DNA from: Lentzea sp. NBRC 105346
Lineage (GTDB): Bacteria > Actinomycetota > Actinomycetes > Mycobacteriales > Pseudonocardiaceae
Length of the DNA stretch: 64,000 nucleotides
NCBI RefSeq assembly: GCF_030269605.1
Contig: NZ_BSTQ01000004.1
Location: 186,001-250,000, forward strand
Reading direction: 5' to 3'
Position numbers and translations under genes: made by a program. Shown one piece after another: positions 15,181-25,810 of this stretch. Under the pieces are notes generated by a model. That model was not told the DNA's origin. It searched no databases and was given only the letters and a program-made list of their open reading frames with translations. Position 1 is the stretch's first letter. Every line of letters begins with the position of its first letter.

Positions 15181-15915
15181 TCAGATCTTCTCCCAGAGTG
15201 CCGGGGCGTTGGGCGGCTCCCAGCCGGTGAGCGAGGTGTGCGCCTGGCGGCAGCGGTACGTCGAGCCGTTGTAGGTCACGGTCGCGCCGGTCGCGTAGTA
15301 CGTGTTCGGAGCCCACGTGCCACCGGCGGGCGGCGGCGTGGTGGTCGTGGTCGTCGTCGGGGGTTTCGTCGTCGTGGTGGTCGGGGGTGTCGGGTTGCCG
15401 CCACCGCCGATGTTCACGTCGATGCAGGAGTAGAACGCGTTGACCGTGTCGCCGATGTTCCAGCGGGCCATGATCTTCTGCCGTCCGCTGAACCCGCTGA
15501 GGTTCACGGTGTGCACGACCGGGTCGACCGGTGCGGCGTTGCCGCCGTCGACGAACGCGACGCGGGTGCCGCCGATGTAGTACTCGTAGTCGCGCGTCCG
15601 GTGGTACGCGGTGAACGTCCAGCGGAACTGGACCGAGGTGCCGACGTCGTAGACCTTCCAGCCCTTGTTGTCGTCGTTGAGTTCCTTGAAGTCGTCGCGG
15701 CCACCGCTGCAGTAGAACTGCCCCTTGGGGCCTTCCGCGCTCTGCGGCTCCCACTGGGCGCCGCCGGTGCACGAGACGGTCTTCTGCGCGCACTGCGCCT
15801 GCCGACTCGCAGGTGAGGACACGTAACCGTGTGCGCTGGCCGTGACGGCCGGAAGGGTGAAAACGAGCAGGGGAGCTAACCCTGCGATCACAGCGAGTTT
15901 TCGTTTCCAAGGCAT
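15181..15915 (-). CDS. AA10 lytic polysaccharide monooxygenase with CBM5/12 domain
   Basis: 244 residues. After the signal peptide (ending TASA) the mature protein starts HGYVSSPASR, with His1 forming the copper histidine brace. The AA10 domain runs to about residue 180. A Pro/Thr linker follows, then a C-terminal CBM5/12-like chitin-binding module (WAPNTYYATGATVTYNGSTYRCRQAHTS begins with this motif; W-P ends it). The enzyme cleaves crystalline chitin or cellulose oxidatively. Ribosome binding site AAGGAG, seven bases from the ATG. A DasR-like box lies 83 bp upstream, which suits a chitin-related function. The DUF305 lipoprotein gene follows directly. Confidence 0.93.
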   Translation of the reverse strand: MPWKRKLAVIAGLAPLLVFTLPAVTASAHGYVSSPASRQAQCAQKTVSCTGGAQWEPQSAEGPKGQFYCSGGRDDFKELNDDNKGWKVYDVGTSVQFRWTFTAYHRTRDYEYYIGGTRVAFVDGGNAAPVDPVVHTVNLSGFSGRQKIMARWNIGDTVNAFYSCIDVNIGGGGNPTPPTTTTTKPPTTTTTTTPPPAGGTWAPNTYYATGATVTYNGSTYRCRQAHTSLTGWEPPNAPALWEKI

Positions 15916-15997
15916 GGTGAAGCTCCTTCTGGACTGTTCCCAGGCGGGGTGGACCCCGAGCAGGGGCGGGAACCGGTGCAGGGCACCGATCCAGTTG

Positions 15998-16009
15998 TGG
16001 TCTAGACCA
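15998..16009. promoter_or_regulatory. DasR-like operator (dre site)
   Basis: TGGTCTAGACCA is a perfect 12-bp palindrome equal to the core of the DasR responsive element (ACTGGTCTAGACCACT in streptomycetes). DasR is the GntR repressor that responds to N-acetylglucosamine derivatives. The position upstream of the chitin-type LPMO fits. Confidence 0.8.
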
Positions 16010-16099
16010 TAAACCTGACTCCGGAAAGGGGTCAAGGACTCACATTCCGGGTGTTGGTTCCGGTGAATTCCTGGGTATACCGGTGCGCGAGGAGGTCTT

Positions 16100-16672
16100 A
16101 TGCGCGACTTCGACGAACCGCAGCGCGCGGCGGGACCTGGTGTGGTCGTAGAAGGGCCGCCCCACGCGCCGACCGTGCTCGTGATCGACCCCGCGGGCGC
16201 GGGCAGCCACGGCGAGATCCCGGCGACGTGGCGGGAGCTCACCGAGCACCTGCGCGTCGTCTGGCTGCGCGCTCCGGCTGCGCCCGCCTGGGTGTCCACA
16301 ATGGATGAAGTTCTTACGCGGCACCGGCGGGACAAGGCTTCGCTCGACATAGTCACGAGCGGGCCTATCGCCGCGGAGGTGCTCTCGCTGGCTTCGCGGC
16401 ATCGGGAGCTGATCCGTGCCGTGTTGCTCGTTGATCCGGAGGTGCCGGATCTCTCGGCGGAGGGGGTGGACGTCCGGGTTGTCGCGGCGCACGGTGATGA
16501 GTCGCCGCTGCCGCTTGGGCATCCCGACGTGGTGATCGCCGTGGTGCGGTCGCTGCTCGCTCTGGACGAGGGGGAGGACCTGGAGCCTCGTCGGTCCGGC
16601 GCTTCGCTCGTTTGGCAGGCCGTGTACGCGGTCTGGGAGTCGTTGGCGCAGCGCGCGTCGTCCCGGAAGTGA
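16100..16672 (+). CDS. Hypothetical protein, alpha/beta-hydrolase-like without a visible nucleophile
   Basis: 190 residues with a strong ribosome binding site (GAGGAGG) before the ATG. The order of beta strands (TVLVIDPAGAGSHG, LRVVWLRAP, LDIVTSGPIAAEVLSLA, AVLLVDPE) resembles an alpha/beta hydrolase. The expected G-x-S-x-G elbow reads TSGPIA, so a catalytic serine is doubtful. Function unknown. It is divergent from the LPMO gene, with the DasR-like box between them, and 56 bp upstream of the second DUF305 gene. Confidence 0.65.
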   Translation: MRDFDEPQRAAGPGVVVEGPPHAPTVLVIDPAGAGSHGEIPATWRELTEHLRVVWLRAPAAPAWVSTMDEVLTRHRRDKASLDIVTSGPIAAEVLSLASRHRELIRAVLLVDPEVPDLSAEGVDVRVVAAHGDESPLPLGHPDVVIAVVRSLLALDEGEDLEPRRSGASLVWQAVYAVWESLAQRASSRK

Positions 16673-16728
16673 ACCGCTGACCTCGGTGGTCCGTACTCCC
16701 TCGGCGAGGAGACCGCTGAGGAGGATGG

Positions 16729-17265
16729 ATGCGCGCGCTCGTTTTCTTGATCGGGCTGCTGACTCTGTTGACTGCCGGGTGCTCGACGTTCGGCGGGGCG
16801 GAGGAGGCGACCGCGAACGAGGCGGACGCTACGTTCTCCTTGCGCATGATTCCGCATCATCGGCAGACCATTGAGATCGCCGGGCTTGCGGCCTCGCGGT
16901 CTACTGATCCGTTCGTGACCGGGATCGCGGACCAGATCGCCAACGCTGAGTCTGCCGAGGTCGACCAGATGGCCGCGTACCTCAAGTCGTGGAACATCCA
17001 GGTGCCTGGGGATGATGCCAAGGCCACGCACGCCATGGCCGGGATGTTGACGGCTCGGGATGTCGAGGCTCTTTCGAAGGCGTCGGGGCCGGCCTTCGAC
17101 CAGTTGTTCCTGCCCACGCTGGCCAAGCACCTGCGTAGTGGCGTGGCTATGGCCAAGGACGCGCAGGCCAAGGGGATCCATGCCGGGTCGCGGGTGCTGG
17201 CCGGGAAGGTCATCGAGTCGCAGTCTGCGGTCATCGATGAGATAGCTAAGCGCGGTAAGGCCTGA
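16729..17265 (+). CDS. DUF305 lipoprotein (second copy)
   Basis: 178 residues with lipobox LLTAGC. DUF305 features are present: FSLRMIPHHRQTIEIAGLAASR and HAMAGMLTARDVEAL, with Met/His pairs suited to copper or other soft metals. It is shorter and lacks the His-rich loop of the protein at 14597, so the two are diverged paralogues. GAGGAGG precedes the ATG by about four bases. It is the last gene before the repeat locus that begins near 17281. Confidence 0.85.
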   Translation: MRALVFLIGLLTLLTAGCSTFGGAEEATANEADATFSLRMIPHHRQTIEIAGLAASRSTDPFVTGIADQIANAESAEVDQMAAYLKSWNIQVPGDDAKATHAMAGMLTARDVEALSKASGPAFDQLFLPTLAKHLRSGVAMAKDAQAKGIHAGSRVLAGKVIESQSAVIDEIAKRGKA

Positions 17266-17459
17266 GGGTTCCGCTAGATCTGCTCAGCTGCTTCGTGCGC
17301 GGTCGCTTGGCTGCCGGTTGCGTGCGTGGGTGGTTGGCTGGCGGTTGCGTGCGTGTCTTTGGCTGCCGGTCCCGTGCGTGGTTGCTTGGTTGGCTGCCGG
17401 TTTCGTGCGTGGTCGCCTTTTGTTGGCTGCCGGTGTCGTGGGGCGCTGCGTCTTCCGGG

Positions 17460-17474
17460 GGCGCCTTCGGCGCC
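17460..17474. repeat. 15-nt hairpin abutting the palindrome, locus A
   Basis: GGCGCC-TTC-GGCGCC, directly touching the palindrome. The matching hairpin of locus B (58274-58288) has a different stem sequence but the same length, loop and full pairing. Confidence 0.8.
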
Positions 17475-17593
17475 GCGATTGGGGCTTGACTTGGGGCCCC
17501 TCGCGGCGTGGTGGGCCGGCTCCGCCGGCAGATTCAAGATCTGCCGGCCCAACAAGGGCTACCACGCCGCACCCCAAGTCAAGCCCCAATCGC
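17475..17593. repeat. 119-bp palindromic element, locus A
   Basis: Nested stems: outer arms of 22 bases beginning GCGATTGGGGCTTGAC and ending in the complement, a middle 10-bp stem GCGGCGTGGT/ACCACGCCGC, and an inner hairpin GCCGGCAGAT-TCAAG-ATCTGCCGGC. It differs from the locus B copy at only two of 119 positions by eye. Confidence 0.85.
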
Positions 17594-18332
17594 TTTCGTA
17601 GTGGGTCACCAGACGCGCCCCACTCTGGGTGCGTGGTCGCTTCCTCGGCTGCCGGTCCCGTGCATGGTCGCTTCGTTGGCTGCCGGTTCCGTAAGTGGTC
17701 GCTCGCTTGGCTGCCGGTTCCGTACGTGGTCGCCAGCTTTCGTGCCGGTGCCGTACGTGGTCGCCTTCGTGTCGGTCGCTCGTGCGGTAGATGCCCAAAC
17801 GGCTCGCGCTCCGCGCCTCGCGCGACACCGGGGGCCTCAACCGGGCGCGAGTCGTACCTTCCCGCCCCCTGAGCTGTACGTTCCGACCGCGAGTCTTACC
17901 GTCCGGACCCCCGAGTCTGACGCTCCCGCCCCCCGAGTCTGACGCTCTCGCCCCCGAGTCTGACGCCCCCGCACCCGATGCGCGCGAGTCCTCATCCCAG
18001 CCCCGGCGAGTCCTCATCCCAGCCCCGGCGAGTCGTCATCCCAGCCCCGCGAGTCCGCACTTCGCACCGCGCGTCGCCCGCTCCGCCCCCGCGTGTCGCC
18101 CACCCAGCCCCGCGCGAGTCGTACGTTCCCGCACCCCGAGTCGTACCTTCCCGCACCCCGAGCCGTACCTTCCCGCACCCAAAACCGCCGGCCCCGGAAC
18201 TGTCGGTCCCCATCGCTAGCCTGAGATACGGGGGCAGCTCACAACCACGGCGCGCCGACACACCCCCAGCCGACCGTAGCGCCAAGGTCCGACAATCCCA
18301 GGGGCCTCACCAACCCCGGATCTGTGGCCGCC

Positions 18333-18791
18333 TCAGCCCGGCGCCGCTGGCCCCTCGTAGCGGATCCGATCGCGGAACGGCCGGCGCTCCAGCAGTTCGA
18401 TGGCCTCCGCCACCAGCTGCGACAGCGGGTACGCGAGCTCCGCGTCGAACTCTGCCCGCGCGGCCTCCGTCGCGGCCCACTCAGCATCCATGATCGGGAT
18501 CAACGCCAGTGCTCGCGGCGTCAGTTGGGCGATTCGTTGTCGCGCATCGGAACCCGGTCGCAGCTCTACCAGGCCGTCCTTCGCCATCTGGTTGACCGTC
18601 TGGCTGGCCGCGCTGTGCGTGACCCCCAGGGCGGTCGCCAGATCGCGGATCGACAGACCCGAAGACGAACGCAGCGCGCGCACCACGGGGACGTACCGAG
18701 GCCGCAGGTCGGTGAGCCCTAGTTCCGAGTAGATCTTCATGACGTCACCGTCCAGCAGCTCTAGCAAATGGCGTAGCTGGGTCCCTAGCAC
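18333..18791 (-). CDS. MarR family transcriptional regulator
   Basis: 152 residues with the winged helix-turn-helix LSIRDLATALGVTHSAASQTVNQMAKDGLVE and the DARQRIAQLT wing. The GTG start at 18791 has no ribosome binding site; TAGATT ends six bases upstream, consistent with a leaderless transcript. It is divergent from the prolyl aminopeptidase gene, and a 20-bp palindrome fills the space between them. It therefore probably represses both its own gene and the aminopeptidase. Confidence 0.85.
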   Translation of the reverse strand: MLGTQLRHLLELLDGDVMKIYSELGLTDLRPRYVPVVRALRSSSGLSIRDLATALGVTHSAASQTVNQMAKDGLVELRPGSDARQRIAQLTPRALALIPIMDAEWAATEAARAEFDAELAYPLSQLVAEAIELLERRPFRDRIRYEGPAAPG

Positions 18792-18798
18792 CGCGCTA

Positions 18799-18818
18799 AT
18801 CTAACAGCACTGTTAGAT
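18799..18818. promoter_or_regulatory. MarR operator palindrome
   Basis: Perfect inverted repeat with 9-bp arms ATCTAACAG and CTGTTAGAT around CA, between the divergent marR and aminopeptidase genes. It overlaps the likely -10 of marR and ends 10 bp before the GTG of the aminopeptidase. Confidence 0.75.
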
Positions 18819-18828
18819 CGGAGGCGAT

Positions 18829-19786
18829 GTGTACCCGGAGATCGAGCCGCACGAGCACGGCATGCTCGCTGTGGGCGACGGCAACGTCATGTACTGGGAG
18901 GTCAGCGGCAACCCGCGCGGCAAGCCCGCGGTGGTGTTTCACGGCGGGCCCGGATCCGGGTCGCGGCCGTCCATGCGTCGGTACTTCGACCCGGAGAGGT
19001 ACCGGATAGTGCTGTTCGACCAGCGCGGATGTGGGCGTAGCACGCCCAGTGCAGGTGGTCCGAAAACGGATCTTGCCACCAACACGACCGCGCACCTGAT
19101 CAAGGACATCGAGCAGTTGAGGGAAGCGCTGGGGATCGAGAAGTGGCTCGTGATGGGTGGCTCGTGGGGGTCGACCCTTGCGCTCGTCTACGCCGAGCAG
19201 TACCCGGAGCGGGTGACCGAGCTGGTCATTCCGGCCGTTACGGCCAGTCGGCGCTGCGAGTTCGAGTGGATCACTGGCGGGCTGCGGATCTTCTTTCCCG
19301 ACCACTTCGAGAAGTTTCAAGCGGGCGTGCCCGGAACGCAGGACAACCTGCCCGCCGCGTACCAGAAGCTGCTCAACGACGAAGACCCGGAGGTACGCGC
19401 CAAAGCCGCCTGGGACTGGTGCAAGTGGGACCTTGCCACGGTCACCGGCGGCGACAACGAGTTCACCGGGCGGTTCGCGGACGCGGACTTTCCGGTACCT
19501 GTTCGCACGCCTTGTGACGCACTACTGGGGGAACTACTGCTTCCTCGAAGAGGACCAGGTGATGCGGGACATCGGCAAACTAAGCGGGATTCCGGGCATG
19601 CTCATCCACGGGCGCAACGACCTTGGCGGGCCGTTGGATACCGCTTGGGAGATCAAGAAGGGGTGGCCCGACGCCGAACTGGTGATTCTGAACGACGCCG
19701 GGCACATCGCCGAGGAGAGTTCGAGCATGGAACGCGCGATCCTCGACGCCCTCGACCGTTATGGGGCTACCGGGCCCGGTTTGTAG
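18829..19786 (+). pseudogene. pip: Prolyl iminopeptidase, frameshifted
   Basis: An S33 proline iminopeptidase split between two frames. The first part (from GTG 18829) holds HGGPGSGS, FDQRGCGRSTP and the nucleophile GGSWGST. The second part holds FRYLFARLVTHYWGNYC, the acid segment HGRNDLGGP and the His in NDAGHIAEE, ending at 19786. The frame changes in a TTT run at 19489-19491: removing one T restores a continuous protein of about 318 residues (FADADF then RYLFAR). Everything else looks intact, so this may be a recent mutation or a base-call error. If read without correction the product would lack the catalytic Asp and His. The 3' end overlaps the convergent esterase gene by 28 bases. Confidence 0.85.
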
Positions 19787-21348
19787 TACAGGTTCTCGCC
19801 TGCCCAGTGGATCTTGTCATTGCTCACCGAAGGGCGGTACGGCAGGAAGTTCGACGCGTCGTCGATGCTGCCGGTGCCGTCGTACCTGGCGGTCAGCGGA
19901 TAGGGGAACACCGGGCGGGTGCGCTTGACGTTGCCCTGTGCGTCGCGACCCTCGGCGATGATTCTGCTCGGCGTGGTGCCGCGCTCGACCCAGGCCACCA
20001 GGGCTGCCGTTGGGTCGAAGTCGGTCAGAGCTGAGCCGCCCTGGCAGTGGTACATCGTTGGCACTACGAACAGGCGCGCCCAGTTCTGGGGGAGGCCGTG
20101 CGTCAGGCGTTGCCAGTAGTCGAGTGTGCCGGCGAACGGGATGGCCTCGTCGCTCGCCCCGTGCCACAGGATCAGTTTGCCGCCGGAGCGTTGGAAGCGG
20201 CGTAGGTCGAGGCTCAGTGCGTTCGCCTTGACCAACTCCGGCTCCAAGCGGCGTAGTTCGGGCACGGTGAACTTGAAGTCCTGCAACGAAGAGTGCGGCT
20301 TGCCGATCGGGTATGTCAGGTTTCGAAGGGCGTTGTCGGCTAGTAGAGCCGAGATCGAGCCGCCGAACTCCGGGATCGGTGTGACCCAGCCCGCCCACGC
20401 CAGTTCGCCGCCGTACGGCTCGCCGCCTGGGTATAGCCGCTTGCCGTGCTCGTCGGTGGGGCCCGCGTACAGGGCGCGCACGTTGTCCACCTCGGGCTGC
20501 GTCAGGCAGGAGGCTTGGTCGGCGTCGGCGCACAGCAGCTTGGCCGGGTCGTACGAACACCGCCGCGGGTCGTCGATCTGGTTGTCCGCCAAGCCGTCCA
20601 GGGTGTCGCACGCGGCCATTACGGCGTTGTGCAACGGGGTTAGCTTGGCGTCCGGGATCGCGTGCCTGGCCAGCCAGGCCTGGTAGGCGACCAGTGGGCC
20701 GAAGTAGTTGCCCGGCGCGGCGGCGATGATGCCGTCGAAGTCGTCGGGGTAGCGCTGCGCCAGTAGCAGTGCCTCGCGGCCGCCGTTGGAGCAGCCGTTG
20801 AAGTAGGACTTGCGTGGGGCGGTGCCGTAGTAGGTGGTGATGAGTTGCTTGGCGGCCTTGGACACTACGTGCGGCGCTCGGTAGAAGTAGTCGTCGCGGG
20901 CCGCCTGGTTCGTCTTGGCCCACGTGGTGTCGAAGCCGAACTGGTCGGGTGCCTGGTGACCGTCGTTGGTCACCGCTACCGCCGCGTCACCGGAACCAGG
21001 ACCGCAGTTCGGGAACGGCGCCGGGAACAAGATTCCGCAGAAGCCGCCGCAGCCGTACTGCAGGTACCGGCCCTGGTAGGTGCTGACCGGCAGCTTCACC
21101 TGGAAGCCGATGTCCGGCTCGATTGTGCCGCGCACGTCGCAGTGTTCCGCCTCGGCGCCCTTCGGGACGACGACCGCGGACTTGACGTGCGTCTTCGCGT
21201 TCGGGATGTCGAAGTCACGGACCAGGTCGGCGCACTGGCGCACCGGCCGGATGGTGGAAGTCGTTGCTGCCGCGGGAGGTACCAGTCCTACTGCGACAGT
21301 CGCTAACGCTACGGCTGAGACCAAAACCTTGCGTGCCAAGGAAAACAT
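19759..21348 (-). CDS. Secreted tannase/feruloyl esterase family protein
   Basis: 529 residues. Signal peptide to about residue 28 (ending PPAAA). The nucleophile motif is GCSNGG (SYFNGCSNGGREAL). A calcium-site-like loop (CDTLDGLADNQIDDPRRC) and the C-terminal HCQGG catalytic His are as in fungal and bacterial tannases and feruloyl esterases. Multiple cysteines probably form disulfides. It would release phenolic acids from plant material outside the cell. No regulator is adjacent except the MarR pair beyond the aminopeptidase. Confidence 0.88.
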   Translation of the reverse strand: MFSLARKVLVSAVALATVAVGLVPPAAATTSTIRPVRQCADLVRDFDIPNAKTHVKSAVVVPKGAEAEHCDVRGTIEPDIGFQVKLPVSTYQGRYLQYGCGGFCGILFPAPFPNCGPGSGDAAVAVTNDGHQAPDQFGFDTTWAKTNQAARDDYFYRAPHVVSKAAKQLITTYYGTAPRKSYFNGCSNGGREALLLAQRYPDDFDGIIAAAPGNYFGPLVAYQAWLARHAIPDAKLTPLHNAVMAACDTLDGLADNQIDDPRRCSYDPAKLLCADADQASCLTQPEVDNVRALYAGPTDEHGKRLYPGGEPYGGELAWAGWVTPIPEFGGSISALLADNALRNLTYPIGKPHSSLQDFKFTVPELRRLEPELVKANALSLDLRRFQRSGGKLILWHGASDEAIPFAGTLDYWQRLTHGLPQNWARLFVVPTMYHCQGGSALTDFDPTAALVAWVERGTTPSRIIAEGRDAQGNVKRTRPVFPYPLTARYDGTGSIDDASNFLPYRPSVSNDKIHWAGENLYYKPGPVAP

Positions 21349-21378
21349 GGCTGTCCTCCCCCATCTGTCGGACGGGGG

Positions 21379-23358
21379 TCAGCCTACGTGAATACCTGGC
21401 CTGCGCGCGGGGTCTTCGTCGGCCGTACGAAGGATTTCGCGCACCACAGGGGGAGTGTCGCCGCGACCGAGGATCAGGTAGCGGAACAGGTGTCCCAGCG
21501 GACTTCCCTCCGACCACTCGAAGTGCGCGTGTGGCCGCACTCCCGTGGCGTCGCGCAACGCCAGCAGGATCGCCGCGATCGCGTTCGGCGCGGCCGGGGC
21601 GTTGGCGCGCAGCACGCGGTGACCGTCCACCTCGACGCCGCGCACGCACAGCACGTTGGAGAACTGCGACGGGTCGGTGATGTCGATCTCCAGGAAGATC
21701 ACGTCCGCCGCGCCCGGCACCGGGTTCATGCCGCGCTGCTCGGCCTCCTTGGCGTCGTACTCGGCCTTGTCACCGGCCTGCCGCCGGTTCGCGATGAGCG
21801 TGATCGCGCCGTCGTGCGCGATGGTGTCGGTGATGAACCGGCGTGCGGGCTCGTCGAACTCGATCGCGTCGACGCGAAGCTCGGTCGTGCGTGAGACGCG
21901 GGAGATCAGCGAGATCACCACGATGCCGAGGATGAACCCGGCGGAGATCGTGATGCCGTCCGGCTTCTCGATGACGTTCTCCGCCAGCGCGTAGAGCAGG
22001 ATCAGCGTCAGCACGGTGAACCCGATCGTCGCGCCGCGCTGCTTGTGCCGCCACGCGGAGATCGTCACGGCGATGCTGCCGGACACCATCATCGCCAGGA
22101 TCCCGGTCGCGTACGCGCCCGCCTGCGCGTTGACGTCCGCCTTGAAGATGACCGTGATCAGGATGCAGATCGCGGTGTACACGAGCACGACCGGCCGCAC
22201 CGCGCGACCCCACTCCGGCGCCATGCCGTAGGACGGCAGGTAGCGCGGCACGATGTTGATCAGACCGGCCATCGCGGACGCGCCCGCGAACCACAGGATC
22301 AGGATGCTGCTGATGTCGTAGACCGTGCCGAACGCCTCGCCGAGCAGCTCGTGCGCGAGGTACGCGAGCGCACGCCCGTTGGCCGGTCCGCCCGGCGCCA
22401 CCTTGTCCTGCGGCACCAGCACGGTCGTGATGAGGCTCGTCGCGATCAGGTACACCGACATGATCAGCGCGGCCGCGGTGAGCAGCTTGCGCGTGTTGCG
22501 GACGCGGCTCTCCAGCTGTTTCTCGGGCGTGTCGCCCTCGGCCTTGACCAGCGGCATCATGCTGACGCCCGTCTCGAAGCCGGACAGGCCCAGCACCAGC
22601 GCGGGGAACGCGAGGATCGCCGGCCCGATCACCCCGCTGAACCCGCCGCCGCCCGCGGTGAGCGCGTCCAGCCAGCTCTGCACCGACGCCGGCTCGGCGA
22701 TCAGCTTGCCGAGCCCGACGACCGCGACCACGGCGTTGAGGAGGAGGAACACACCGACGAGCGGGATCGCCACGCCGACGGCCTCGCTGAAGCCCATCAG
22801 GAACACGCCGCCGAGGATCAGCAGCAGCACGATGGTCACGATCATCTCCGTGCCGTGCAACGACTCCGGCACGTACGGGTTCTCCAGCGCGTGCACCGAG
22901 GCGTCCGCGGCGGACAGCGTGATCGTGATGATCCAGCTCGTCGCGACGAACCCGAGCAGCACCAGTACGAAGATCTTCCCGCGCCAGAACGGCAGCAGGT
23001 CCTCGAGCATCGCCACCGAGCCCTGGCCGTGCGGGCTCTCGTGGGCGACCCGCCGGTACATCGGCAGCATGCCGAGCAACGTCAGCGCGACGATCAGCAA
23101 CGTCGCCAGCGGCGACAGCGCGCCGGCGGCGAGCACGGCGATACCGGGCAGGTAGGACAGGGTGGAGAAGTAGTCCACGCCCGTCAGGCACATGACCTTC
23201 CACCAGGCCTGCGGCTTCGCGTGCGCCTCTTCGCTCTCCGGCCCCACCGGCTGAACCCGCTGCGCCAGCATCCACCTGGCCAGGGGCGACTTCGGGGCCG
23301 GGTGGCGCTCCGGGCTGTCCACCCGCGCAGGCACCGCGTACTCAGGGGTCGTGCTCAT
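21379..23358 (-). CDS. APC superfamily amino acid permease with large C-terminal soluble domain
   Basis: About 659 residues with around 12 membrane segments starting near residue 50 ([35 protein letters not shown] begins the first). A soluble tail of about 170 residues follows, with an Arg-rich region and a conserved [13 protein letters not shown] stretch. The N-terminal pattern fits the APC amino acid/cation transporters. The ATG at 23358 was chosen over 23367; no ribosome binding site is seen. Substrate unknown. Single gene; the upstream region carries the hairpin that ends the GGDEF gene. Confidence 0.82.
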   Translation of the reverse strand: MSTTPEYAVPARVDSPERHPAPKSPLARWMLAQRVQPVGPESEEAHAKPQAWWKVMCLTGVDYFSTLSYLPGIAVLAAGALSPLATLLIVALTLLGMLPMYRRVAHESPHGQGSVAMLEDLLPFWRGKIFVLVLLGFVATSWIITITLSAADASVHALENPYVPESLHGTEMIVTIVLLLILGGVFLMGFSEAVGVAIPLVGVFLLLNAVVAVVGLGKLIAEPASVQSWLDALTAGGGGFSGVIGPAILAFPALVLGLSGFETGVSMMPLVKAEGDTPEKQLESRVRNTRKLLTAAALIMSVYLIATSLITTVLVPQDKVAPGGPANGRALAYLAHELLGEAFGTVYDISSILILWFAGASAMAGLINIVPRYLPSYGMAPEWGRAVRPVVLVYTAICILITVIFKADVNAQAGAYATGILAMMVSGSIAVTISAWRHKQRGATIGFTVLTLILLYALAENVIEKPDGITISAGFILGIVVISLISRVSRTTELRVDAIEFDEPARRFITDTIAHDGAITLIANRRQAGDKAEYDAKEAEQRGMNPVPGAADVIFLEIDITDPSQFSNVLCVRGVEVDGHRVLRANAPAAPNAIAAILLALRDATGVRPHAHFEWSEGSPLGHLFRYLILGRGDTPPVVREILRTADEDPARRPGIHVG

Positions 23359-23444
23359 GGCGCACACAATGCCAGCCCGACCCGATCATGGCATCCGACC
23401 TTCGTCGAATTGAGAACTCAGGGGTGCCGACTGGGGAACACGCG

Positions 23445-23486
23445 GGGGCTGGACGGGCAACACGCGCGTGTTGCCCACCCAGCCCC
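23445..23486. terminator. 42-bp hairpin downstream of the GGDEF/HD-GYP gene
   Basis: Arms of 21 bases starting GGGGCTGG and ending CCAGCCCC, meeting at ACACGC/GCGTGT, with two mismatches and no loop. It lies 15 bp past the GGDEF gene stop, with no T run. Similar strings occur at about 8375-8425 in the SARP linker, so it may be a repeat that also terminates transcription. Confidence 0.5.
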
Positions 23487-23500
23487 GGTGAGTTGGCCGT

Positions 23501-25612
<2,112 letters not shown>

Positions 25613-25810
25613 GCGACCACGTGACCCCTCATCTGCGTTGTCCTCGGCAAGCCGCTTGATGATGCCCGACCAGGCATGTCGACGACACCGTCGTTACTCC
25701 AATGAGGTGACCTAACAATACGCGAAGCACATCGGTGTGAATTCGGTTTTCCGTTTCTTGCGGTCAAATTTCCGGACGTCTCGCCTCGACTGTGATCTTG
25801 TGCACACAGA

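Larger units (their letters stand above)
17281..18310. repeat. Gene-free repeat locus A
   Basis: About 1 kb with no credible gene, between the second DUF305 gene and the convergent MarR gene. From left to right on the plus strand it holds degenerate tandem copies of a TGCCGGTNCCGTGCGTGGTCGC-like unit, a 15-nt hairpin, a 119-bp palindrome, more tandem copies, a run of CGAGTCGTAC-type and GAGTC-type short repeats, and a 96-bp end module (18201-18296). Locus B at 58075-58935 has the same order. Long open frames here on both strands are low-complexity by-products of the repeats. Confidence 0.85.

Noticed and set aside
14597..15910. One fused protein from the open frame spanning DUF305 and the LPMO region
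   Set aside because: The LPMO is clear in another frame with its own start and ribosome binding site, and DUF305 starts with its own signal peptide at 15175.
17318..18493. Several open frames in repeat locus A
   Set aside because: Built of tandem-repeat translations (GCRSRAW and RQPTKRP-like text) with no ribosome binding sites.
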